This document shows positions 1-8,348 of a stretch of 64,000 bases of DNA, one piece after another. The stretch spans positions 1,798,001 to 1,862,000 of the forward strand of contig NZ_FNSR01000001.1 of assembly GCF_900104845.1 (NCBI RefSeq), in the 5' to 3' direction. The notes below the pieces were generated by a model. The model was not told where the DNA came from and made no database searches. It worked only from the letters and a program-made list of their open reading frames with translations. The DNA comes from Paraburkholderia caballeronis (GTDB taxonomy: Bacteria > Pseudomonadota > Gammaproteobacteria > Burkholderiales > Burkholderiaceae). The position numbers and the translations under genes were made by a program. The stretch's first letter is position 1, and each line of letters starts with the position of its first letter.

Positions 1-26
1 TGCGGCAACTGCAACGTGCTGGTCAT
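1..26 (-). CDS. Start of an unidentified leftward gene, cut by the window edge
   Basis: On the minus strand an AAGGAG ribosome-binding site (about 36-41) lies nine bases before an ATG at 26, giving MTSTLQLP before the window ends. Only eight codons are visible, so no function can be proposed. The good site and its spacing are the only support. Its promoter must lie between here and the end of the neighbouring dehalogenase gene at 106. Confidence 0.4.
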
Positions 27-105
27 GATGAATAACTCCTTGGTCGGTCAGTTTGATGCTAAGGGTGAATGTGTCGCCGCTCGTCGCACGTTCGTTAGGC
101 CGCCG

Positions 106-861
106 TCATGCGCCCGGGGCGGGGCGCGGGCGGCCGGACGCCCGGTCGGGCGGCGCAGCGGTGTCGAGAAAGGCGGCCAGGTCCGCCATGCCGCCGCCGG
201 TGCCGTGCGGCGCGATGTCGAGCTGTTCGGCGGGCAGGCGCTGGCGGTTGATCCAGAACGTCGTGTAGCCGAACCAGCCGGCGCCTGCGGCGTCCCAGCC
301 GTTCGACGACACGAACACGAGGTCGCGCGCGGCCGCGTCGAACGCGGTCGTGCCGAGCGCATACGCGGCGGCGGCCGGCTTGTACGCGCGCACCGCATCG
401 ACGGACAGCACGTGATCGAACAGGCCGGTCATGCCGGCGCTCTTCACCGCGATGTCGAGCATCTGCGGATTGCCGTTCGACAGGATCGCGAGGCCGAGGT
501 CCGCGCGCTGGCGCAGTGCGCGCAGCACCGGCAGCACGTCCGCGAAAGCGGACAGGCACGCGTATTCGTCCATCAGACGCTTTTCGCCGCTCGCGGTCAG
601 CGCGAGGTTCAGGCGGCGCGCCGCATAACGCAGCGCGTCGACGGTGACGTCCCAGAACGGGCGATAACGGCCGCCGGACGGATCGGACAGCGTGCGCAAC
701 TGCGTGTATTCGATCTGCTTGAGCCGCCACAACTGCGACAGCGCATCGCCGTGGCCGGGGAACATCTGTTCCGCCGCCGCGACGACCGAATGCACGTCGA
801 ACAACGTGCCGTATGCGTCGAATATCACAGCCTTCGGAAAGCGTGTCGTGGTGGCCGGCAT
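106..861 (-). CDS. (S)-2-haloacid dehalogenase, type II (HAD superfamily)
   Basis: A predicted cytosolic hydrolase of 251 residues that replaces the halogen of (S)-2-haloacids with hydroxyl through an aspartyl ester. HAD motif I reads FDAYGTLFD with the nucleophile at Asp15. Motif II is seen as LSNGNPQML, the lysine motif as RAYKP, and the last motif as VSSNGWDAAGAG, all typical of the L-2-haloacid dehalogenase subgroup rather than generic phosphatases. I chose the ATG at 861 because GGAG sits nine bases upstream; a GTG at 882 has no such site. It is divergent from a LysR gene, a usual arrangement for a regulated catabolic enzyme. The natural substrate is unknown; many relatives may not act on xenobiotics. 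Confidence 0.85.
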   Translation of the reverse strand: MPATTTRFPKAVIFDAYGTLFDVHSVVAAAEQMFPGHGDALSQLWRLKQIEYTQLRTLSDPSGGRYRPFWDVTVDALRYAARRLNLALTASGEKRLMDEYACLSAFADVLPVLRALRQRADLGLAILSNGNPQMLDIAVKSAGMTGLFDHVLSVDAVRAYKPAAAAYALGTTAFDAAARDLVFVSSNGWDAAGAGWFGYTTFWINRQRLPAEQLDIAPHGTGGGMADLAAFLDTAAPPDRASGRPRPAPGA

Positions 862-1007
862 AACCGTGCACTCCGTCTTCACAGGTCGGGATCCATTCTA
901 TTCATGATTAATATCACTGAAAAAGGACCGATTGATCACTTGATCTTTTACTTTTACAAACCTAATCTGTCGAACTCAGTTATTTTTCGTCACCGATTTC
1001 GCGCTCC
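862..1007. promoter_or_regulatory. Divergent AT-rich control region between dehalogenase and LysR genes
   Basis: From about 896 to 993 the sequence is much more AT-rich than anything near it. It contains TTGATC at 932-937 and again at 940-945, an eight-base period. LysR-type proteins often bind such divergent spacers and repress their own gene. The exact operator and promoters cannot be fixed by eye. Confidence 0.5.
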
Positions 1008-1916
1008 GTGGACCGTTTCAAGCAGATCGAGACCTTCGTCGCCGTCGCCGCGAAGGGCAGCCTGTCCGCCGCCGCGCAGGCGGAAGGCGTCGCGCCCGCG
1101 GTGATCGGCCGGCGCATCGACGCGCTCGAAGAGCGCCTCGGCGTGAAGCTGCTGGTGCGCACCACGCGCCGCATCACGCTGACTTTCGAGGGTTCCGCGT
1201 TCCTCGAAGACTGCCAGCGGATCATCCACGACATGCAGAACGCGGAGGCGAGCGTGTCCGCGGGCGGCGTGAAGGCGAGCGGGCATCTGCGCGTGTCCGC
1301 GCCGGCCGGCTTCGGCCGCCGCCACGTCGCGCCGCTCGTGGCGCGTTTCACGATCGCGCATCCGGACGTGTCGGTCACGCTCGACCTGTCGGACCGGCTC
1401 GTCGATCTCGTGAACGAGGGGTTCGACTGCGCGGTGCGGCTCGGCGAGTTGCCGGATTCGTCGCTGGTGTCGCTGCGGCTCGGCGACAACCGCCGCGTCT
1501 GCGTCGCGTCGCCCGCGTACCTGGAGCGCCGCGGCGCGCCGCAGACGCTCGGCGATCTCGCGCAGCACAACTGCCTTGCGCTCGGCGCGAGCGCGAACCA
1601 GCAGCGCGGCTGGACGTTCCAGCAGGGCGACAAGATCGTGTCGATCCGCGTGTCCGGCACGATGGAGTGCTCGGACGGGGCGGTGCTGCACGACTGGTGT
1701 CTCGACGGACATGGGCTTGCATGGCGTTCGTGGTGGGAGGTCGGCGACGACATCGCGGCCGGCCGCCTCGTCAGCGTGCTCGACGGGTTCGCCGCGCCGC
1801 CGATCGGCATCAACGCGGTGTTTCCGCAGCGCCGCCATCTGCCGCTGCGCGTGCGGCTCTTTCTCGACTTCCTGAAACATACGTACGGCCTTCCCGGTTA
1901 CTGGGGACACGACTGA
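1008..1916 (+). CDS. LysR-family transcriptional regulator
   Basis: A 302-residue DNA-binding regulator with GTG as start. Residues 1-60 form the winged helix-turn-helix (MDRFKQIETFVAVAAKGSLS, then AAAQAEGVAPAVIGRRIDALE), followed by a linker helix and a periplasmic-binding-like effector domain from about residue 90. The sequence resembles the CrgA/AaeR-like branch common in Burkholderia. It is divergent from the haloacid dehalogenase, which is the most likely target together with the regulator's own gene. The effector is unknown. Confidence 0.85.
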   Translation: MDRFKQIETFVAVAAKGSLSAAAQAEGVAPAVIGRRIDALEERLGVKLLVRTTRRITLTFEGSAFLEDCQRIIHDMQNAEASVSAGGVKASGHLRVSAPAGFGRRHVAPLVARFTIAHPDVSVTLDLSDRLVDLVNEGFDCAVRLGELPDSSLVSLRLGDNRRVCVASPAYLERRGAPQTLGDLAQHNCLALGASANQQRGWTFQQGDKIVSIRVSGTMECSDGAVLHDWCLDGHGLAWRSWWEVGDDIAAGRLVSVLDGFAAPPIGINAVFPQRRHLPLRVRLFLDFLKHTYGLPGYWGHD

Positions 1917-2048
1917 CGGCAGTGGCGCAGGCCGCCGGAAACACCTGAAACGCGCTTGCGTTGCGCGCCGGTTTCGCGCACTGGAATCGATGAACCCGGG
2001 CAGCCGGCCCGCGTTGCCGCACGGTTGCCGCCGATCACGGAGGGCGCG

Positions 2049-2480
2049 ATGTTCACGCACATTCTGGTTCCGACCGATGGCTCGGACCTGTCGAAGAAGG
2101 CGATTTCGCGCGAGCGGTCGGCGCGCGCGTGACCGCCTATGCATGCGTGTCGCCGTCTCCGTATTCGCCGTACTCCGACGCCGCGATCGAACCGCCCGGC
2201 GATTTCGACGCGCGCAGCGAACGCGACGCGCGTGCGCATCTGCGGCGGATCGAGGACGCCGCGCGCGACGCGGGTGTCGTGTGCAGCAGCCGCACCAGCG
2301 TGCATCCGTCGCCGTATCTCGGCGTTGTCGAGGCGGCCGAGGACGGTGGCTGCGACGTGATCTTCATGGCGTCGCGCGGCCCGCGCCGGCCCGGCAGCCT
2401 GTTGATCGGCAGCGAGACGCAGCGCGTGCTCACGCATACGAAGCTTCCGGTGATCGTCTATCGCCAGGAAAGGCCGCGGC
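2049..2480 (+). pseudogene. Universal stress protein gene broken by a small deletion/frameshift
   Basis: The ATG at 2049 encodes MFTHILVPTDGSDLSKKAI, the classic UspA-family beginning, but the frame hits TGA at 2130-2132. Starting at 2102 another frame reads DFARAVGARVTAYACVSPSP and continues through EAAEDGGCDVIFMAS, GSLLIGSETQRVLTHTKLPV and IVYR near 2465, the normal remainder of the fold. About four or five residues are missing at the junction, so a deletion of 13 or 16 bases is likely (length = 1 mod 3). The ATP-loop region reads RGPRRPGSLLIGSET, also away from the usual HGRRG-type spacing, consistent with relaxed selection. A sequencing error is possible but must explain missing residues as well as the frame. 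Downstream of the natural end the second frame runs on to 2593. Confidence 0.8.
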
Positions 2481-2696
2481 CGACGCGCGGACGATCCTGC
2501 TGTCGTTGCGCCGGCCGCGGCGGGTCTCCCCGGTTGGGTCTTGTCGGTGTTGCATGTGCCGGTCTGTTGCCGGTGCGGGGTCTCGCTCCCTGATTGCCTG
2601 CCGTGTTGCTTCGTTGTTCCGTCGGTTCGTACGTCCGGATCGTACGTCCGATCGGGCGCGGCGACCGGCCCAAACCGGCCGCCGCCCCGGACCGCG

Positions 2697-4004
<1,308 letters not shown>

Positions 4005-4314
4005 GGTGGACTCCTTGAAGTGCCTGATAGATGAACGGTAAGACGGTGACTTTCGCGGGCGGCGCGTTTCGGTGGGGCCGAAGGGCGTCTGGAGCGTGAA
4101 GTCTTATATAAGAGTCTAGGCAAACCGGTCGGGCGGGAACAGGCGTGAAAGAGTCTTTTCCATGGATTTTTATTCTTTTATTTTCATGGAGTTATATCGC
4201 TCGTTCCGCATTGGGAAACGGGATTTTCCATCGTGCGACGCGCGTCGTTGTGCCACGCAGCACGCGTTTTTACGACGCAAAAAAATTTGCCGCATTGTGA
4301 AATGCGGGCGGGGA
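4005..4314 (-). promoter_or_regulatory. aceA upstream control region with palindromes and a repeated motif
   Basis: This non-coding stretch holds an almost perfect 16-bp palindrome AGTCTTATATAAGAGT at 4100-4115, which also supplies a TATA-like box for leftward transcription. Further upstream CCGCATTGGGAAACGG (4206-4221) resembles CCGCATTGTGAAATGCGG (4290-4307). The segment 4212-4230 (TGGGAAA, five bases, TTTTCCA) looks like an IclR-type TGGAAA/TTTCCA dyad. Assignment to a regulator is inference; the repeats themselves are plain. Confidence 0.45.
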
Positions 4315-4344
4315 TAAAAAAAGACCGGTGCGTGAGCACCGGTC
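4315..4344 (-). terminator. Rho-independent terminator of the helicase gene
   Basis: Read on the minus strand, GACCGGTGC, loop TCAC, GCACCGGTC is followed directly by seven T. The nine-base stem is perfect (4323-4331 with 4336-4344). A second hairpin (4290-4307, seven bp, loop TCAC) followed by CAAATTTTTTT lies just beyond, so two terminators may act in tandem. Confidence 0.85.
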
Positions 4345-4404
4345 CCGGTCGTTTCGTATGCGCGGCGGCAGCCGGCTGGCCGCTGCCGCGCAGGTCAACG
4401 GAGC

Positions 4405-6111
4405 TTAGCTGTCGCGGCGGGCGCCACGCGGCGCGTCGCTGCGGCGCGCGCCGAAGCCGCCGTCGCGCGAGCGGCCGTAGCCTTCGCGTTGCTGCTGGCC
4501 GTAGCCGCCGCGCGAGTTGCCCCCTTCACGCGCGCCGTAGCCGCCGTTGTTGTCGCGAGCGCCATAGCTGCTGCCTTCGCGCGGTGCGCCGTAGCCATTG
4601 CTGTTGCCGCCGCTGCGCGCGCCGTCGCCGGCCGGCTTGCCGCTAAAGCCGTTGCTGCTGCGGCCGTTGCCGTAGCCACCCGGCTTGCTGTTGCCGTTGC
4701 CGAAGCGACGGCCGCTGTTGCCGCCACCCGGACGGCCGCCGCGGCCGAAGCCGCCGCGGCTGTTCGCCGGCGGCGCCTTGCGCGGCTCGAAGCCTGCGAC
4801 GACGTTGACCGGCAGCGTCGTGTGCACGAAGCGCTCGATGCGCTTGAGCGCGCCCTGTTCGGCGTGATGCACGAGGCTCACCGCGATGCCCGAGCGGCCC
4901 GCGCGGCCGGTGCGGCCGATCCGGTGCACGTAGTCTTCCGCGAACTTCGGCAGGTCGTAGTTGAACACGTGCGTGATGCCCGGGATGTCGATCCCGCGCG
5001 CGGCGACGTCGGTCGCGACCAGCACGCGCACACGGCGCTCGCGCAGCGCGCGGATCGTGCGGTTGCGCGCGCCTTGCGGCAGGTCGCCGTGCAGCGCGGC
5101 GGTTTCGAAGCCCGCGTCCGCGAGGCGGCCGGCGAGGTTGTCCGCGTCCATCTTCGTCGCGGTGAACACGATCGCCTGGTCGAGGCCTTCGGCACGCAGC
5201 AGATGGTCGAGCAGACGGTCCTTGTGGTCGCGGTCGTCGACGTAATGCACGGTCTGCGCGATGTTCGAGCTCGACTCGATCTTGCGGGTGATCTCGATGC
5301 GCTCCGGATCCTTCAGCAGACGGCCGGTCAGCGAGCCGATCTTGCCGTCGAGCGTCGCCGAGAACAGCATCGTCTGACGCGTTGCCGGCGTCGCTGCGAC
5401 GATCGTTTCGATGTCGTCGATGAAGCCCATGTCGAGCATGCGGTCGGCTTCGTCGAGCACGAGCATCTGCAGTTCCGACAGGTCGATGCGGCCGCGCTCC
5501 AGATGGTCGAGCAGACGGCCCGGCGTCGCGACGAGGATTTCCGGGTTCTTCGCGAGCAGCATCAGTTGCTGGCCGTATGCGACGCCGCCGAGGATGCTGA
5601 CCGTGCGCAGACGGCGCAGGTGCTTGCCGTACGTCGACGCGGCCGTGGTCACCTGCATCGCGAGTTCGCGGGTCGGCGTCAGCACGAGGAGGCCCGGACG
5701 CGCGACCGGCTGCGGCCGGCGCTGGCGGCGGTCGGCCGGCGCGGCGCCTTGCGGACGCGGCTCGCGCGGCTGCGCGGCGAGGGTCTTCTGAAGCTGCGCG
5801 AAACGCTCGATTGCCGGCAGCATGAACGCGGCGGTCTTGCCCGAGCCGGTCGGGCTCGACACCAGCAGGTCGCGGCCGGCGATGCCCGCCGGGATCGCGC
5901 GTTCCTGAACCGGCGTCGGCGCCTTGTAGCCGGCGGCGACCAGCGCGGAGACGATCTCCGGCGACAGGCCGAGCGAGGCGAACGTCGGACCCTCGGGCAC
6001 GTCGGCTTGCGGCGCGACGGCGACGTCAACGGCGACGGCGACGGTCTCGTCGAGACCGAGTGCCTGGTTGGCGATTGCGTCGAGGGGGCTTTGGGTATTG
6101 CTCGAAGTCAT
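4405..6111 (-). CDS. rhlE: DEAD-box RNA helicase, RhlE type
   Basis: ATP-dependent RNA unwinding protein of 568 residues, expected in ribosome assembly, RNA decay and cold adaptation. Q motif near 44-69 (FASLGLSPEIV, GYKAPTPVQ), Walker A SSPTGSGKT (85-93), PTRELA, DEAD at 220-223, SAT motif FSATL and HRIGRTGRAG are all present. A basic Pro/Arg/Gln insert of about 30 residues follows the Walker A helix, and the last 110 residues are a Gly/Arg/Asn/Ser-rich disordered tail. The ATG at 6111 is preceded by AAGGAT; an upstream ATG at 6222 would add 37 residues without family support. Long 5' leader possible. The paralogue name is by similarity only. Confidence 0.9.
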   Translation of the reverse strand: MTSSNTQSPLDAIANQALGLDETVAVAVDVAVAPQADVPEGPTFASLGLSPEIVSALVAAGYKAPTPVQERAIPAGIAGRDLLVSSPTGSGKTAAFMLPAIERFAQLQKTLAAQPREPRPQGAAPADRRQRRPQPVARPGLLVLTPTRELAMQVTTAASTYGKHLRRLRTVSILGGVAYGQQLMLLAKNPEILVATPGRLLDHLERGRIDLSELQMLVLDEADRMLDMGFIDDIETIVAATPATRQTMLFSATLDGKIGSLTGRLLKDPERIEITRKIESSSNIAQTVHYVDDRDHKDRLLDHLLRAEGLDQAIVFTATKMDADNLAGRLADAGFETAALHGDLPQGARNRTIRALRERRVRVLVATDVAARGIDIPGITHVFNYDLPKFAEDYVHRIGRTGRAGRSGIAVSLVHHAEQGALKRIERFVHTTLPVNVVAGFEPRKAPPANSRGGFGRGGRPGGGNSGRRFGNGNSKPGGYGNGRSSNGFSGKPAGDGARSGGNSNGYGAPREGSSYGARDNNGGYGAREGGNSRGGYGQQQREGYGRSRDGGFGARRSDAPRGARRDS

Positions 6112-6521
6112 GAATATCCTTGGTGCACAGGAAACAACAATACGTCGGCGCCAATCGCGCATACCCTGGTCGTTGGATTCAGCGAGCAATACTTCAGCGA
6201 GCAAATCGAAAAACGGGGGCAACTCGCACTCAGGAGGCGAGTTTCAAGTTAGAAGCTGTATCGGATGCGGTTTGCCGGGATTGGCTTGCCGCCAGCCTGG
6301 TACGCTTGGTACAGACGGCCCGGTGGGCCAAGGCAGGAGGGGACAGGTTCTAAACAGGATTGGAGCTAAACGCTACGGGGCGCTGCGAAAGGATTCCAGT
6401 CGCGCTGGCGGGGCCGTTCGAAGCACAGCCAACGATTATATCCAGTTTTGTTGCGTTGCGCCAGAACAATGTGCGGTTCGAATGGGTGTCGGTCACACAC
6501 GTTGCGTAAATGCGCGGGCGG
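6112..6521 (-). promoter_or_regulatory. Long non-coding leader region upstream of rhlE with a TATAAT box
   Basis: No credible gene lies in this stretch. On the minus strand a perfect TATAAT occupies 6440-6435; 17 bases upstream is TGGCGC (6463-6458), a weak -35. If used, the rhlE mRNA would have a leader of about 320 bases. The leader contains short GC hairpins, for example GGCCC/GGGCC around 6319-6331. Long structured leaders are common for cold-inducible helicase mRNAs, but this link is inference. Confidence 0.4.
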
Positions 6522-6547
6522 GCGCGGCGGCGGTACGGCCGCCGCGC
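6522..6547 (-). terminator. Hairpin just past the acyl-CoA-binding protein gene
   Basis: GCGCGGCGGC (6522-6531) pairs perfectly with GCCGCCGCGC (6538-6547) around a six-base loop, 14 bases after the stop codon of the gene to its right. There is no T tract, so termination may be inefficient or need Rho. Confidence 0.5.
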
Positions 6548-6561
6548 ATGCCCGCGGGGAG

Positions 6562-6831
6562 TCAGGCGGCGGTGCCGTTTTTCAGCGATTCGACCAGCTC
6601 GACGTACTGCTCGCGCGCGGTTTGCTGCGCCGTGCCTTGCAGTGCCGCCCATGCGTCGTATTTGTACTTGCCGACGATGTCGGTCATGCCGGGGCGGTCG
6701 CCGTGCGCGTCGCCTTCGGTCGCCTGCTTGAACAGCGCGTACAGGCGCAGCAGCGTCAGGTTGCCGGGACGCTCCGGCAACTGCTTCACGTCTTCCTGGG
6801 CTTGCGCGAAACGCGCATCGACATCGCTCAT
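6562..6831 (-). CDS. Acyl-CoA-binding protein (ACBP family)
   Basis: A small four-helix cytosolic carrier of 89 residues that binds medium- and long-chain acyl-CoA esters. The family signature is clear: RPGNLTLLRLYALFKQATEG, then GDRPGMTDIVGKYKYDAW with the conserved Lys/Tyr acyl-CoA contacts. The ATG at 6831 has GGAG eight bases upstream. It stands alone, with a hairpin behind it and the tsaB unit divergent in front. ACBP is mainly eukaryotic and patchy in bacteria but recurrent in Burkholderia-type genomes; its physiological role in bacteria is little known. Confidence 0.92.
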   Translation of the reverse strand: MSDVDARFAQAQEDVKQLPERPGNLTLLRLYALFKQATEGDAHGDRPGMTDIVGKYKYDAWAALQGTAQQTAREQYVELVESLKNGTAA

Positions 6832-7053
6832 CGTTTTCTCCATGCAGGGATCGGGTCGGGCCGACGATGGTAGCAGCGCATGCGCACCGGCGGCTGGAGC
6901 GATTCTTCCAGAACGGCTTGCGAAGGGCGGCGACGTGCGTTCGCGAGGGCGAGGCCGGCAACGGCGGGCATAGGTATACCGTTGCTGCCTGTACCCGAAC
7001 CACGCGCGACCCAGGCGCGCGGCTTGCAGGGGCGCCGCATTACAATAGCGGCC

Positions 7054-7857
7054 ATGACCGAAACCGTGCTGCTCGCCCTCGATACCTCGACCGAATTCTG
7101 TTCGGTCGCGCTGCTCTGCGCCGCCGGCCCCGACGCCGGCGCTGCCGTTCCCGAACCCCGCGCATGGACGCGCCACGAAGCGACCGGCGCGGTGTCGAGC
7201 ACGCGCCTGCTGCCGGCGATCGGCGAGCTGTTCGACGAAGCGGGCCTCGCGCTCGCCGACTGCGACGCGATCGCGTTCGGCTCCGGCCCTGGGTCGTTCA
7301 CCGGCCTGCGCACGGCGACGGGCGTCGCGCAGGGCCTCGCGTTCGGCCTCGACATTCCGGTGGTGCCGGTCGGCACGCTGCTCGTCTGCGCGGAGAACGC
7401 GCGGCGGCGCGATCCGGCGGCGACCCGCGTGCTCGCCACGCTCGACGCGCGGATGGACGAGGTCTACTGGGCCGACTACGCGTGGGACGCGGCCGCCGGC
7501 GACTGGCGCGTCGTGCGCGCCGCGTCGCTCGACGCGCCGGCCGCCGTCGTCGCGCCGGACGAGCCGTTCACGCTCGCCGGCAACGCGGCGGACGTGTTCG
7601 GTGAGCGGCTCGCCGTCGCGTCGCAGGCGCGCGTGATCGACCGCGAGGCGCTGCCGCATGCGCTGCCGCTCGCGTTCGCGGCGCTGCGCGCGTTCCGCGC
7701 GGGCCGCGTCGTGCCGGCCGACCAGGCCGCGCCCGAATACGTGCGCAACAAGGTCGCGCAGACGACGGCCGAGCGGCTCGCCGCGAAAGCCGCGCAGACC
7801 GCAGCACCGGCGGCGGCGGGCGCGGTGGGTTCGACGACCGGCGAGGGCCGGCGATGA
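7054..7857 (+). CDS. tsaB: tRNA threonylcarbamoyladenosine synthesis protein TsaB
   Basis: ASKHA-fold partner of TsaD/TsaE in making t6A37 on ANN-decoding tRNAs. The N-terminal strand LALDTSTEFCSVAL and the segment GSGPGSFTGLRTATGVAQGL identify it; the 267-residue length is somewhat longer than E. coli TsaB (231). TsaB lacks the metal-binding histidines of TsaD, as here. The start at 7054 follows TACAATAGCGGCC. It overlaps rimI by four bases (ATGA), so translation is coupled. Confidence 0.92.
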   Translation: MTETVLLALDTSTEFCSVALLCAAGPDAGAAVPEPRAWTRHEATGAVSSTRLLPAIGELFDEAGLALADCDAIAFGSGPGSFTGLRTATGVAQGLAFGLDIPVVPVGTLLVCAENARRRDPAATRVLATLDARMDEVYWADYAWDAAAGDWRVVRAASLDAPAAVVAPDEPFTLAGNAADVFGERLAVASQARVIDREALPHALPLAFAALRAFRAGRVVPADQAAPEYVRNKVAQTTAERLAAKAAQTAAPAAAGAVGSTTGEGRR

Positions 7858-8348
7858 GTGGCGTGCTGATGACGGATCGCTATCTGTCGCAGATGACCGA
7901 GAGCGATCTCGACGAAGTCGTAATCATCGAGCGGTCCGCTTACGAGTTTCCGTGGTCGCGCGGCAATTTCGAGGATTCGCTGCGCAATGGGTATTTCGGC
8001 ATCTGTCTGCGGCACGTGACCGGCACGTTGATCGGCTATTGCGTGCTGATGCCGGTCGTCGACGAGATGCATCTGCTGAACCTGTGCGTCGCGCCGCAGG
8101 CGCAGGGCGCGGGCGCCGGCCTCTCGCTGCTGCGCGAGGCGGTGCGGATCGCGCGCGCGGAGCGGCTCGACGGGATGCTGCTCGAAGTGCGGCCGTCCAA
8201 TCATCGCGCGATCCGTCTGTACGAGCAGTTCGGCTTTGCGTCGATCGGACGGCGCAGAAATTATTATCCGGCCCGCCATCACACCCGCGAGGACGCGATC
8301 GTGATGCGCTTTTCGTTTGCAGGGGAGGGCATGGATGCCGCTCAATGA
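7854..8348 (+). CDS. rimI: Ribosomal protein bS18 alanine N-acetyltransferase RimI
   Basis: GNAT-family acetyltransferase of 164 residues that acetylates the N-terminus of ribosomal protein S18 from acetyl-CoA. The acetyl-CoA loop is seen around VAPQAQGAGAGLSLLREAVR, followed by LEVRPSNHRAIRLYEQFGF and the terminal Tyr region RRNYYP. The first ATG (7854) overlaps the tsaB stop and has GAGGG six bases upstream; an ATG at 7869 is a possible alternative. tsaB-rimI adjacency is widespread in proteobacteria. Its end overlaps the next gene by 14 bases. Confidence 0.92.
   Translation: MSGVLMTDRYLSQMTESDLDEVVIIERSAYEFPWSRGNFEDSLRNGYFGICLRHVTGTLIGYCVLMPVVDEMHLLNLCVAPQAQGAGAGLSLLREAVRIARAERLDGMLLEVRPSNHRAIRLYEQFGFASIGRRRNYYPARHHTREDAIVMRFSFAGEGMDAAQ

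Noticed and set aside
2626..2660. Short direct repeats CGTACGTCCG near the aceA end
   Set aside because: Only two imperfect copies of about 13 bases; could be chance at this composition and has no adjoining mobile gene.
6470..6500. GGTTCGAAT resembling a tRNA T-arm
   Set aside because: No matching acceptor, D-arm or anticodon stems surround it.
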